Positions 1-9,043 of a stretch of 38,917 bases of DNA are shown here, piece after piece (within the stretch, counting starts at the first letter, position 1; every line of letters starts with the position of its first letter). Both the position numbers and the translations under genes were made by a program. Source of the DNA: Chloroflexota bacterium. GTDB lineage: Bacteria; Chloroflexota; Dehalococcoidia; UBA2979. Under the pieces are notes generated by a model. It made no database searches and was not told the DNA's origin. It saw nothing but the letters and a program-made list of their open reading frames with translations. The stretch covers positions 1-38,917 of the forward strand of contig VXMT01000126.1 of assembly GCA_009840965.1 (NCBI GenBank), in the 5' to 3' direction.

Positions 1-2581
1 CCGCCGCGCCGGCGTCGACCACGCCGAAGCCGTATTTGTGGTTGAACGAGTAGACGTCCGTGTCCGAGCCATACTGCAGCGCGCCGTCCTCCCAGTCTCC
101 GTCGGACGCATCGTTCTTGCGTGCCGAGGCGGCCAGGATCAGCTTCACGTCGCGCCACGTGAGCAGGGGGTTGGCGGACTTGATCAGCGCCACGACGCCG
201 GACACGATCGGTGCAGCCGCGGAGGTGCCGCCGAAGTCGCCCCAGTACAGCCCCGGCGTGAAGTCCGAGCCGTCGCCGACGGGGTACAGCAGCGCGGCGG
301 ACTTCGTGGTCGTGATGAAGGCGCCATCCCCGTGGGACGGGGCGCAGACCCAGAGGTTGGCGCCAGGCTCGGAGTAGCGGCTCTTCTCGCCGGTATGGTC
401 GACCGCGCAGACGGCCGTGACGCCGTAGAAGTTCGCGTAGCCGTCGAGGTTGGCGTTGTCCAGGGCGTATCCGTCCGGGTCTCCGCCGTTGCCGGCGGCC
501 CAGACGTAGGAGATGCCCCGGCCGCCGTCCCCCTCCCTCAGCCCCGTTTCGATCGCCGCCATCCAGGCAGCCTCGGCCGGGTGAGGCGCGCCATTGTCCG
601 GGAATCCCCAGCTGTTGGACGACACCTGCGTGCCCACCCTGTGGCGCGTCATCGCATCCACCAGGTCGCGAAGCTCCGCCTCGCCTGCGGACAGCCAGTC
701 GACGAAGTTGTAGCTGTAGATCGTCGCTCCGGGCGCCACGCCCCGGACACCGACCTCGTTATGCTCGGCCGCGATCAGCCCCGCAACGGACGTTCCATGG
801 TTCACCCAGAACAGATTTGAGACGCCCGCCGGCACTCCGGTCCAGTAGTCGTGGTTGCGGCTGGTGTTGACGTTGTCTTTCAGGTCTTCGTGCTCGAGGT
901 ACAGGCCGTCGTCCACGATCGCGATGTTCACGCCCGCCCCGGTGTTCCCGTCCTCCCACACCTCCACGACGTTGATGTCCTCGCCCGTTCCGCCGCCGGA
1001 CTGGCCCGTGTTGTCGAGGTGCCACTGGCAGCCGTAGAAGGCGTCGACGGTGTCGTCCGTGGTCAGGTCCATGCACCTCTGCGCGAACGCCGCGTACCGC
1101 TCCTCGGGCAGGGCAAAGAGGAAGTAGCCGCCGGTCTCGCTCCCCTCCCCGTCCACGCGGATGCCGTACGTCTTCCCCGCCTCGACGGGCACGAGCACGT
1201 AGTCCGCCATGTGGTCCCGCGCGAACGAGAACCAGTCGGAGTGAGGGACCCTGGAGACGTCGAGGGTGGAACCTCCCTCGTCGTAGACCGTGATCCGTGC
1301 CGCCATGGGGTCGTCGATCAGCGTCGCGGCCGCGAGCGAGACGTAGCCGTCCTCCTCGACCGCGAGGCTGAAGTAGTCGGCGTCCGACGAGGAGGAGATG
1401 CGTCCGGGCACGCCCCCGCCGAGCCGGATCGGCGTGGCGGTGCTGAGGGACGTCCCGGGGTTGGGCGCCTCGCCCACCTGCATCCAGTACGGCCCCGTGA
1501 AGAACGACCGATTGCCGATGATCCTGATGTAGTACGTGCCGGCGGCGACCGTGTGCCGCAACATGAAGCCCTGGGCATTGGCGAAACTGCCGAACGGATA
1601 ATGCTGGAACAGCTCACCAGCGAGGAAGAACCGGTAGCTTGTCTGCAGGTCGTCGCCGTTGCTGTTGAGGAGCTGGCCGGTGATGACCGTGTCGCTGAAG
1701 GCCACGACGAAAAAGTCGGTCGCCGTGTCGAAGTCGAGCCGGTAGTAGTCCGCATCGTGGCTGTCGGTATCGCCGGGCCGCCCGATCCTTCCCGCTGTCA
1801 CCATGCCGAGGTGCGCGGAGGCGGCCGAGGGCAGACTGTTCCCCACGTCGTCGGGCGCGAGCATCCCGTGGAGCTCGTACGCGCCCGTGGCGCCGCCGTC
1901 GCCCGTGACCTCGATGTAGTAGGTCCCGGCGTCCAGGCGGGCGCGGACCAGGAAGTTCCACGGACTCTCCGGGAACCGGCCGTCGTCGTTCGACGTCACG
2001 GACGTCCCGTCGCTCTCCTGCAGCTCGCCGTGCGTATCGAGGAGCCCGGTGGTGTAGAGCACCAGTTCCTTCGTCTCGGTCAGCACGAAGCTGAAGAAGT
2101 CCGCGTCGCCGTCCGAGTCGATTCGTCCCGCCACGCTGGCCGTCGAGTCGCTCAGCGCGAAGTTGGCGGCCGTCGAGCGGGTGTCGCCGTAGTCGTCCGT
2201 GGCCTGGGTGGTCGAGGCCGACCAGGCGCCGTCACCCTCGCTGTTGACCGCGCGTAGCTGCACGTCGTAGCTCGTGCTGTCTCGCAAGCTAGCAATGGAG
2301 TAGGAGAGCGTGCCGGTGGTCCATGCGTCCTCGACGAGGGTCCAGTTGGCGTCGGCCGTTTCGTCGTCGTCCGTCTCGATATAGCGGAGGTCGTATGCGG
2401 TGACGGCCGCGCCGCCGTCGTCGTCGGGGGCGGCCCACGTGACGGTGAGGGAGTCCGCTGTCGAGGTGGCCGCGATGCTGGTGGGGACGCCCGGGACGGT
2501 CACGGTCTGCGCGAGGGCTCGCCCCCCGGGGAGCAGGAGCCCGAGCGCGGCGCAGGCCGCGATCAGTGCGCCCCATCTCAT
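1..2581 (-). CDS. S8 family serine peptidase (subtilisin-like), C-terminus truncated by window edge; N-terminal signal peptide, fibronectin-III-like domain and PPC-like repeats
   Basis: Manual minus-strand translation from ATG at 2581: MRWGALIAACAALGLLLPGGRALA..., then ...VNIAIVDDGLYLEHEDL (Asp), ...NHGTSVAGLIAAE (His), ...GGTSAAAPIVSGVVALI (Ser). Open through base 1. Missing from the ORF track because it runs off the edge. Confidence 0.92.
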   Translation of the reverse strand, partial: MRWGALIAACAALGLLLPGGRALAQTVTVPGVPTSIAATSTADSLTVTWAAPDDDGGAAVTAYDLRYIETDDDETADANWTLVEDAWTTGTLSYSIASLRDSTSYDVQLRAVNSEGDGAWSASTTQATDDYGDTRSTAANFALSDSTASVAGRIDSDGDADFFSFVLTETKELVLYTTGLLDTHGELQESDGTSVTSNDDGRFPESPWNFLVRARLDAGTYYIEVTGDGGATGAYELHGMLAPDDVGNSLPSAASAHLGMVTAGRIGRPGDTDSHDADYYRLDFDTATDFFVVAFSDTVITGQLLNSNGDDLQTSYRFFLAGELFQHYPFGSFANAQGFMLRHTVAAGTYYIRIIGNRSFFTGPYWMQVGEAPNPGTSLSTATPIRLGGGVPGRISSSSDADYFSLAVEEDGYVSLAAATLIDDPMAARITVYDEGGSTLDVSRVPHSDWFSFARDHMADYVLVPVEAGKTYGIRVDGEGSETGGYFLFALPEERYAAFAQRCMDLTTDDTVDAFYGCQWHLDNTGQSGGGTGEDINVVEVWEDGNTGAGVNIAIVDDGLYLEHEDLKDNVNTSRNHDYWTGVPAGVSNLFWVNHGTSVAGLIAAEHNEVGVRGVAPGATIYSYNFVDWLSAGEAELRDLVDAMTRHRVGTQVSSNSWGFPDNGAPHPAEAAWMAAIETGLREGDGGRGISYVWAAGNGGDPDGYALDNANLDGYANFYGVTAVCAVDHTGEKSRYSEPGANLWVCAPSHGDGAFITTTKSAALLYPVGDGSDFTPGLYWGDFGGTSAAAPIVSGVVALIKSANPLLTWRDVKLILAASARKNDASDGDWEDGALQYGSDTDVYSFNHKYGFGVVDAGAA

Positions 2582-3426
2582 CTCACGACGACCTGGGAGC
2601 GCCAGTTGGGGCTGGAGATCAGCACCCCCTCCTCGTCGGCCAGCTCGTTCGCGAGCAGGAGCGAGGGCAGGCCGGGATCGGTCGAGATGAAGTAGGCGTT
2701 GGTGGCGAAGTCCTCCTCCTCGACACGGCTGAGCGCGATGCCGTTGGCGGCGAAGAAGCCCTCGACCCGGCGCTGATCCCACTCCGCATCGAGCACCAGC
2801 AGCACTCCGCCGGGCAGCGTCATGCGCCGCCCGGAGTCGTCATAGAAGACGGGAGAGCCGTCGGAGTCCGCTTGCGAGTCAGAGCGCCCGGAGGCGCCCA
2901 CTTCGCCCGATGCACCCGCGTCCTCGGCGGGCCCCAGCCACACGCGCCGCGTGTGTTCGCCGTCCTGCCACGTGTATTCGGTGGCCCCCTCGGGAGGTGC
3001 CTGTCGCGTGTCGCTGCCCCCCGCCGAGCCGGGACCGCGTGCGCCGGCCGGCGCCCTCCCCGCCGGCTGGGCGGCGCTCCCCCCGGTCGGCGTCGGAGTC
3101 GCCCTGCCGGGCGTTGCGCTCGCTGTCGGAGCGCCGGCCGCGGCGGTCGCTGTGGCAGTCGGGGCGCCACCCTGGCGATCCGGTCCCGGCATGCCCGGCG
3201 CCGGTGTTGCCGTCGGCGCCGGCGTCGCTGCCGGCGTAGCGTCACTCCGCCTATCAGGTACCGGGGTGGTCGGCGCTGGTGTGGCCGTCGCCACCGGCGG
3301 CGCCCCTGCCGGCGCGGTTGCCGCCGGTTCGCTGAGCGTGGACTGGCAGGCGACCAGCAACATCGCGGCGCCGAGCCAGGGAGCGACCATCGCGGGGGCA
3401 ACGGAAAAGGGAACGGACGGTCTCAT
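2578..3426 (-). CDS. Secreted lipoprotein with Ala/Thr/Pro-rich linker and C-terminal S8 prodomain-like region
   Basis: ORF 2578..3447; likely start MRPSVPFSV at 3426; lipobox-like LLVAC; C-terminus 'RRMTLPGGVLLVLDAEWDQRRVEGFFAANGI...GLPSLLLANELADEEGVLISSPNW' resembles subtilase N-terminal prodomains. Stop overlaps the start of the S8 gene (ATGA). Confidence 0.7.
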   Translation of the reverse strand: MRPSVPFSVAPAMVAPWLGAAMLLVACQSTLSEPAATAPAGAPPVATATPAPTTPVPDRRSDATPAATPAPTATPAPGMPGPDRQGGAPTATATAAAGAPTASATPGRATPTPTGGSAAQPAGRAPAGARGPGSAGGSDTRQAPPEGATEYTWQDGEHTRRVWLGPAEDAGASGEVGASGRSDSQADSDGSPVFYDDSGRRMTLPGGVLLVLDAEWDQRRVEGFFAANGIALSRVEEEDFATNAYFISTDPGLPSLLLANELADEEGVLISSPNWRSQVVVR

Positions 3427-3810
3427 CGAACGCACTTCTTGGGCCACCTGAGCGGCAGTACGCCGGCCAGTTCACGCACGCTCGCGGCCGGTGTCGCCGC
3501 CATGAGCGAACTGGGCCGAGGCGTTCTGTCGTCGATCGCGGTCCATTAACGCGCGCTGAAGACGATAGCCGACCAGACCCGCAGCGATGTGAGGGAGCTA
3601 TAAGGTCTTGCCCGAATGGCGTAAAATATCTGTTAGTGTTGGGGCGAGGTGCTCAGCAGAGGCCGATCAGCGGGTAATCCTGGTCCAGGAAGACACGCCG
3701 CCAGCGCTCGAAATCCAGGCTCGTTACGGCGCTATCGCGAAGATGAATGAAGGCGGCGGCATGGATCTGCATCTCACCGAACCCCTGGTCTCCCGTTTTG
3801 CCGAGAGGTG

Positions 3811-3885
3811 AGTCAGGACCAAGCGACGAACATGGGCATCACTGTGGTGACGGTAGCTCTCGCGAACCACCGCGCTCCTGAGCAA
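3811..3885 (+). repeat. Dispersed intergenic repeat copy A (internally deleted)
   Basis: 34 nt (GTCAGGACCAAGCGACGAACATGGGCATCACTGT) identical to copy B; 3' part matches copy C (ggtgacggt.gc.ctcgcga...gagcaa). Confidence 0.85.
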
Positions 3886-3981
3886 CCTGGAAACGGTGAC
3901 CCCACCGACGGCCTCCGACTCGCCCGGGGCCTGTCGAGGGCGTTCGGCGTGAGGACTCGTTGGGAGGATCGGAGCGACCGC

Positions 3982-4794
3982 TCAGCGCAGCTTCCACTCG
4001 GGCGGGCGCCCCTCGGCGAAGGCCCTCGGGCCCTCGATCGAGTCTTCCATCGCCTCGACCTTGTCGAACAGGGCGAGCCCGAAGCGCTGCGCCCAGTGAT
4101 CGTCCTGGAAGAGGTAGCGGTAGATGAGCTCCTTGTGCGTCCAGACCGAGACCGGGCCCATCTCGCAGACCTCCTCGGCCCACTGGATGGCTTCGTCGAG
4201 CAGCTGTTCCCTTGGCACGACCTTGTTGACCCAGCCGACCTCGTACATCCGCTGCGCGGTATATTGCCGCGCACCCCACAGGGTCATCTCCATCACCATG
4301 GCGGGCGGAATCATGCGTGCCGCCTGCGCCATGAACGACGCCGGGAGGTTCCAGCGCACTTCCGGAACCCCGAACATCGCGTGCTCCGCGGCGATGCGCA
4401 CATCGCAGATCTGAGACAGGAACCAACCCCCCGCCACGGCGAAGCCGTTGACGGCGCCGATGATCGGCTTCCAGAACTCGTGGTCCACCGGGGCGAGCTT
4501 GGCCCAGCCACCCTGATCGTCGACGTACTGGACGAAGCCGCCCTCGTACTCCTCGTCCAGCTCGGCGCGGTCCTTGAGGTCCTCACCGGCGCAGAAGAAG
4601 CGGTCACCCACCGCGGTCAGGATCACCGCCCAGATTTCGTCGTCGGCCTTGAGCCGCGGCCACTCCTGCGCAAGCCGGCGCGCGAGATCGAAGTTGATCG
4701 AGTTGCCGCGCTCCTCGCGGTTCACGGTCAGCACCGCGTAGTGTTTCTCCGGCACCCGCTCGACGAGCAGCACGTCATCTCCGCGTATCGCCAT
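3982..4794 (-). CDS. Enoyl-CoA hydratase/isomerase family protein
   Basis: 270 aa; crotonase motifs 'FFCAGEDLKD', 'AVNGFAVAGGWFLSQICDVRIAAEHAMFGVPEVRW'. Confidence 0.92.
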   Translation of the reverse strand: MAIRGDDVLLVERVPEKHYAVLTVNREERGNSINFDLARRLAQEWPRLKADDEIWAVILTAVGDRFFCAGEDLKDRAELDEEYEGGFVQYVDDQGGWAKLAPVDHEFWKPIIGAVNGFAVAGGWFLSQICDVRIAAEHAMFGVPEVRWNLPASFMAQAARMIPPAMVMEMTLWGARQYTAQRMYEVGWVNKVVPREQLLDEAIQWAEEVCEMGPVSVWTHKELIYRYLFQDDHWAQRFGLALFDKVEAMEDSIEGPRAFAEGRPPEWKLR

Positions 4795-4818
4795 GTCGTC
4801 CCTCCCCAGGTTCCGCAG

Positions 4819-5268
4819 TCACTCTCGCGAGGGGAGCAGCACGGTGCCTTGCGCCGGCGTCGCAACCCCCTCGCGGTCGTTCGTGATCGAGAGCTCGATC
4901 TCGACGGCGTTGCCGTCGTCGGTCTGTTCCTTGGCGACGACCTTGCCGCTCACGGTGATGACATCGTCTGGCATGTTCATGCGCCGCATCTCGAAGTGCA
5001 GCCTGCGCACCCAGCCCTCCGGTCCGGCGAAGTCGGCGAGGAGGCGGTAGAGCTGCGCGCGAGTCCAGCCCGTGTTGTAGAAGATGGTGCGGTGCCCGCC
5101 GGACTGCGCGAACGGCGGGTCGTGGTGCACGGCGTAGAAGTCCTGCGAGCCGCTCACCTGCTTGACCATCTCGGTCCAGTCGAGCGTGTAGGAGAAGCCG
5201 GGCAGTTCGTCGCCCACGCTCACGTCCTCGAAGTAGATCTGCGGTAGTGGGTCCAGCTTGACGGCCAT
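4819..5268 (-). CDS. MaoC-like hot-dog dehydratase
   Basis: 149 aa 'YFEDVSVGDELPGFSYTLDWTEMVKQVSGSQDFYAVHHDPPFAQSGG...' MaoC-like hydratase pattern. Confidence 0.85.
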   Translation of the reverse strand: MAVKLDPLPQIYFEDVSVGDELPGFSYTLDWTEMVKQVSGSQDFYAVHHDPPFAQSGGHRTIFYNTGWTRAQLYRLLADFAGPEGWVRRLHFEMRRMNMPDDVITVSGKVVAKEQTDDGNAVEIELSITNDREGVATPAQGTVLLPSRE

Positions 5269-5293
5269 CGCCGTGCTCCCTCGTGCTGAGCGC

Positions 5294-5869
5294 CTACGCC
5301 GTCTGCAGCCCGAGCGGGTCGGGGTCGGCCTCGACCTCCTCGGGCGCGCGGTGGCGCAGGCTCGTGTTGCGGCTGATCGCGACGAGCTCGTCGTCCTGGT
5401 TGTAGAAGCGCGTCTCGTCGATGATCCAGATCGCGTTCGGGTCGAGGCGGATCGGCTTGACGTAGACGTCCGCGATCGAGGGCTGCAACCAGAGCCGGTC
5501 GCCGATCCTCATGGGCTTCAGGAACTCCCACGTCGTGCTGAGGTTGATGGCCCGATCGCCGATCACGGGAACGTCGAGGTCCTCGTTCTCGGGCGCCGGG
5601 ATGTCGGGGCCGCCGTTCCAGTTCGGCCACGTCCCGTCGCCTGCGAAGTAGTCGGCCATCACCCCGGGGGCGATGTTGTCGCCGTACCGGCTGTTCCTCC
5701 CGTACTGGGGGTCGATGAAGAGCGGGTTCCTCCCGTAGCACATGTGCTCATGGCGGCGGATCGGATCGTGCTCCACCGGGTAGAGGCCATCCTTCCGCTC
5801 GCCCGTTCGTCCGACGTACTGCTCCCGAATCCTGTCGATGTCGTAGTCGGCCGCTGCTACCTTTGGCAT
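5294..5869 (-). CDS. MaoC/FAS1-like dehydratase (N-terminal MaoC-type) domain protein
   Basis: Internal start MPKVAAADYDIDRIREQYVG at 5869; 'YGRNPLFIDPQYG', 'WEFLKPMRIGDRLWLQPSIADVYVKP', 'ETRFYNQDDELVAISRNTSLRH'. Confidence 0.85.
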   Translation of the reverse strand: MPKVAAADYDIDRIREQYVGRTGERKDGLYPVEHDPIRRHEHMCYGRNPLFIDPQYGRNSRYGDNIAPGVMADYFAGDGTWPNWNGGPDIPAPENEDLDVPVIGDRAINLSTTWEFLKPMRIGDRLWLQPSIADVYVKPIRLDPNAIWIIDETRFYNQDDELVAISRNTSLRHRAPEEVEADPDPLGLQTA

Positions 5870-5954
5870 TGACTCCCCCTCACCGAGGGCCACGACTCCA
5901 GTGGCCGGCTCGCCGGGCCCCTCGGGTACGGGCCCGACGGCCGCCCCGCGCCTG

Positions 5955-6425
5955 TCAGATGTACGACCAGTGCACCAGCGAGTACGGGGGGTCGTGATCG
6001 AGGTGGTGTTCGAACACCGCCTCGACCTCGGCGCCGATGACGACGTCTTCCTCGGGCTCGCCGAGCAGGTTCCCGACCATGCGGATGTTTCCGGCATGCG
6101 GGAGCTCCACGAGGACGACGACGTACGGCACCGCCTCGACGAGCGCCGGGTGCACCGGATGCCACGCGCGCTCCCAGGAGTAGATTCGCCCGCGCGGCTC
6201 CACCTCCCGCCAATCGAGGTCGTACGAGTGACAGGTGTGGCAGAGCCACTCCGGACCCCACTGCCAGACATCGCAGGAGGGGCAGAACTGAACCAGCAGC
6301 TCGTTGCGGGCTGCACCCTCCCAGTAGGGGCGGTCCAGCTCGTTCATCAGCGGCACCGGGAACGCCGGAGCCTCGGCGAAGTATGCGCCGCCGGCCTCGA
6401 TCTCGGACTTCGTCGCGTTGGCCAT
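5955..6425 (-). CDS. DUF35 Zn-ribbon/OB-fold protein (thiolase/aldolase partner)
   Basis: Internal start MANATKSEIEAGG at 6425; 'FCPSCDVWQWGPEWLCHTCHSYDLDW' CxxC...CxxC zinc ribbon followed by OB-fold-like 'GRIYSWERAWHPVHPAL...PYVVVLVEL'. Confidence 0.9.
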   Translation of the reverse strand: MANATKSEIEAGGAYFAEAPAFPVPLMNELDRPYWEGAARNELLVQFCPSCDVWQWGPEWLCHTCHSYDLDWREVEPRGRIYSWERAWHPVHPALVEAVPYVVVLVELPHAGNIRMVGNLLGEPEEDVVIGAEVEAVFEHHLDHDPPYSLVHWSYI

Positions 6426-6435
6426 CGTTCGTTCC

Positions 6436-7608
6436 CTACACTTCCGCGCCCAGGATGAGGTTGCTCGTCGGCTCGACCATCGGCCCCGAGGCGACGAGCG
6501 AGATCTCCGCACCCTCGACCTGAGAAGTCGAGGTGCCGCGGATCTGGCGCGTTGCCTCGGTGATCAGTTCGAAGCCGTGCATATAGCACTCGGCCAGATT
6601 GCCGCCGCTCGTGTTCAGCGGGAGGTCACCCGTGTCGAAGCGGAAGTTCTCGAGGGTGAACTCCTCGTTGACCCGCTCAGCCGGGACCAGCCCGTGCTCG
6701 ACGATGCTCATCATCACGCCGCCGGTGAAGTTCTCGTACATTTGCACGACGTCGACCTCGTCCGGCATGACCTCGGCCATCTCGTAGAGCCGCTTCGCGG
6801 TCACCTTGAAGTTGGACGTCGCGTAGTCCGGCGCGTTGTGCGCCGAGGCCGATTGCCGGTAGCCAGAGCCCTGCGCGGCTCCCAGAATGTACGCCGGCTT
6901 CTGCTTCAGGTCGCGGGCGCGCTCGGCGGTCGTGATGATCGCCGCGGCCGAGCCGTCGTTCTCCTGGCAGCAGTCGTAGAGGTGGAACGGCTCGACGATC
7001 CAGCGCGAGTTGTCGTACGTCTCCTCGTCGAGCGGCCGGCCGTACATGACCGCGCGGGGATTACGCTGGGCGTGGTAGTAGCAGGCGAGCGAGATCGCCC
7101 GCAGCGCCGACTGTTCCACGCCGTGCTCGTACATGTAGCGGTGGGTCTTCATCGCGAACATCTGCGCCGGCGACATCACCCCGTACGGCATCGCGAGGGC
7201 GTCCGGCCCCTCCACGCCGCCCGCGGCGACGGGCCCGCCGAAACGTCCGAACTCGCCCTGCGAGAGCGCGCGGTAGGCGACGGCGTAGTCGCAGAGCCCG
7301 GTGGCCACTGCCGCGGCCGCGTTCATGATCGCGGCCGATCCGCCGCCACCACCGCCGCCCCAGACCATCGAGCTGACCTTCAGATCCTCGATGCCCAGCG
7401 CGGTGGCGAAGCGGATCCCCTCGTTGCGGTCCATCGAGTAGGAGAAGAAGCCGTCGATCTCCCGAATATCGATGCCGGCATCGTCGGCCGCCTTCTGCAT
7501 GGCCATGAGGCCGAGCTTGAACTCGGCGTCCTCCGCCCCGCCCCGCTTGTAGTAGGCGGTCTCCCCGATGCCGACGATCGCGGCCTTCCCTCGAATCGTC
7601 TCCGTCAT
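6436..7608 (-). CDS. Thiolase-fold protein (Ltp/SCPx-like), candidate retro-aldolase
   Basis: MTETIRGKAAIVGIGETAYYKRGG...; region expected to hold the nucleophilic Cys reads 'VSSMVWGGGGGGGSAAIMNAAAAVATG'; 'DVVQMYENFTGG'; next to DUF35. Confidence 0.88.
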   Translation of the reverse strand: MTETIRGKAAIVGIGETAYYKRGGAEDAEFKLGLMAMQKAADDAGIDIREIDGFFSYSMDRNEGIRFATALGIEDLKVSSMVWGGGGGGGSAAIMNAAAAVATGLCDYAVAYRALSQGEFGRFGGPVAAGGVEGPDALAMPYGVMSPAQMFAMKTHRYMYEHGVEQSALRAISLACYYHAQRNPRAVMYGRPLDEETYDNSRWIVEPFHLYDCCQENDGSAAAIITTAERARDLKQKPAYILGAAQGSGYRQSASAHNAPDYATSNFKVTAKRLYEMAEVMPDEVDVVQMYENFTGGVMMSIVEHGLVPAERVNEEFTLENFRFDTGDLPLNTSGGNLAECYMHGFELITEATRQIRGTSTSQVEGAEISLVASGPMVEPTSNLILGAEV

Positions 7609-7651
7609 CTGCCCCTCCAATCGCTGCTCGTGCAGTCTCGTTGTTCTCCGC

Positions 7652-9043
7652 TCACGCTGTGGCGTCGCTCCCGTACGTGTCGCCGAACCGCTCCATCATG
7701 CGCTCCGTGTAGCGGGGATCGAACTCGACGATCCTGAGCTGAGCCGCAGGCGGCAGGTGCAGCCGCTCCTCGAGGTCGGCGGGGGGCGGCTTCATCTCGG
7801 CCGCATCCGGCGTGACGCCCATCGCGCCCGACGCGACGTACTCCTCGTACTCCTCCTCGCTGCATTCCAGCAACCCGGTCGCGATCAGGTGATTGTGCTC
7901 GCCGAGCATCGGGGCGCGCGTGCGCAGCTCGGCGGGAGTGCGGGAGAGCAAGGCCGAGGCGCCGGGCCAGGCCCGGCGGCCGGCCCCCTGCTCCGGCGCA
8001 TGGTCGACGAGCCAGAAGAACCCGCGGGCCTCGAGATGCGGATCGAGCAGCAGGTCGCGCGCGTTGGCCGCGACGGCGGCCGGCACGCCCCGAGCCTGCA
8101 ACTCGGAGACCGCTTCGTCGCCGTCGCGAGGGCGCGCCCACGCCTCCAGCGCCTCGCGGATCCGTTCCTGCTCGGCGGCGGAGAGTGGCTGCGCCCAGGG
8201 ATCGCGATCGACGTCGAGCGCCTCGAACTCGACCAGCTCGCGCAGCCCGTCCCACGAGGCACGATCGCAGACGTCGACCGCGAGCCAGCGCGAGCCGTCG
8301 TCGCACGGAACGCAGCCGGCGATCGGGTGACCGTCGTCGCCGTTCCCGCGCGGACCGGGAACGTTCGCGCCGAAGGCGCGGGCGACGTGCGCGTCGCCGA
8401 TCAGGTTGACGCCCACCTCGTACTGCGAGACGTCGACCCACGCGCCCTTGCCGGTGCGGTCGCGCCGCTCGAGCGCGGCGACCATGAGGAAGGCGATGTG
8501 ATAGGTCGCGGGGTGGTCGGTGAGGGGAATCGTGCCACGCTGGGGTGCCTCGCCTGCGTAGCCGTTGAGCGAGCTGATCCCGCTCATCACCTCGCTCATC
8601 ATGCCGTACGAGCGGATCTCGCTGTACGGACCGCCGTACCCGTAGCCGGAGGTCGAGACGTACACAAGGTCCTCGCGCGCGGCGCGCAGCTCCTCGTAGC
8701 TCAGCCCGAGATCCTCCATGAGCCCCGGCGGGTGGCTGTCGAGGACGATGTCGCAGCTCGCGACCAGGCGCAGGAAGAGCTCGCGGCCCCGGGGATTCCC
8801 GGCGTCCAGCCCGACGCAGTATGCCTTGTTCCGATGCTGTTCCAGGTAGATGCCGCTCTGTTCCCAGTACGGGTCGCCGGCGACGCCGTCGGGGAAGCAG
8901 AAGTTCCGCCCCAGGTCCGGCCGCCGGTAGTGCTCGACACGGATGATCTCGGCGCCGTAGTCGGCGAGCAGGCGCGCCGGGAACGTGCCCGCCTGCACGA
9001 TCCCGTTATCCAGCACGCGTACGCCGTCGAGTGCGCCGGGCAT
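7652..9043 (-). CDS. CaiB/BaiF family CoA-transferase
   Basis: 463 aa; 'GVRVLDNGIVQAGTFPARLLADYGAEIIRVE', 'DRTGKGAWVDVSQYE'. Confidence 0.92.
   Translation of the reverse strand: MPGALDGVRVLDNGIVQAGTFPARLLADYGAEIIRVEHYRRPDLGRNFCFPDGVAGDPYWEQSGIYLEQHRNKAYCVGLDAGNPRGRELFLRLVASCDIVLDSHPPGLMEDLGLSYEELRAAREDLVYVSTSGYGYGGPYSEIRSYGMMSEVMSGISSLNGYAGEAPQRGTIPLTDHPATYHIAFLMVAALERRDRTGKGAWVDVSQYEVGVNLIGDAHVARAFGANVPGPRGNGDDGHPIAGCVPCDDGSRWLAVDVCDRASWDGLRELVEFEALDVDRDPWAQPLSAAEQERIREALEAWARPRDGDEAVSELQARGVPAAVAANARDLLLDPHLEARGFFWLVDHAPEQGAGRRAWPGASALLSRTPAELRTRAPMLGEHNHLIATGLLECSEEEYEEYVASGAMGVTPDAAEMKPPPADLEERLHLPPAAQLRIVEFDPRYTERMMERFGDTYGSDATA

Noticed and set aside
851-2257. 468-aa plus-strand ORF opposite the S8 protease
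   Set aside because: Arg/Val/Gly/Pro-rich translation with no recognisable domain, entirely antisense to a protease frame with catalytic motifs; high-GC shadow ORF.
3608-3811. 67-aa plus-strand ORF
   Set aside because: No recognisable family and no clear RBS; the opposite strand gives an equally plausible small ORF, so I do not call it.
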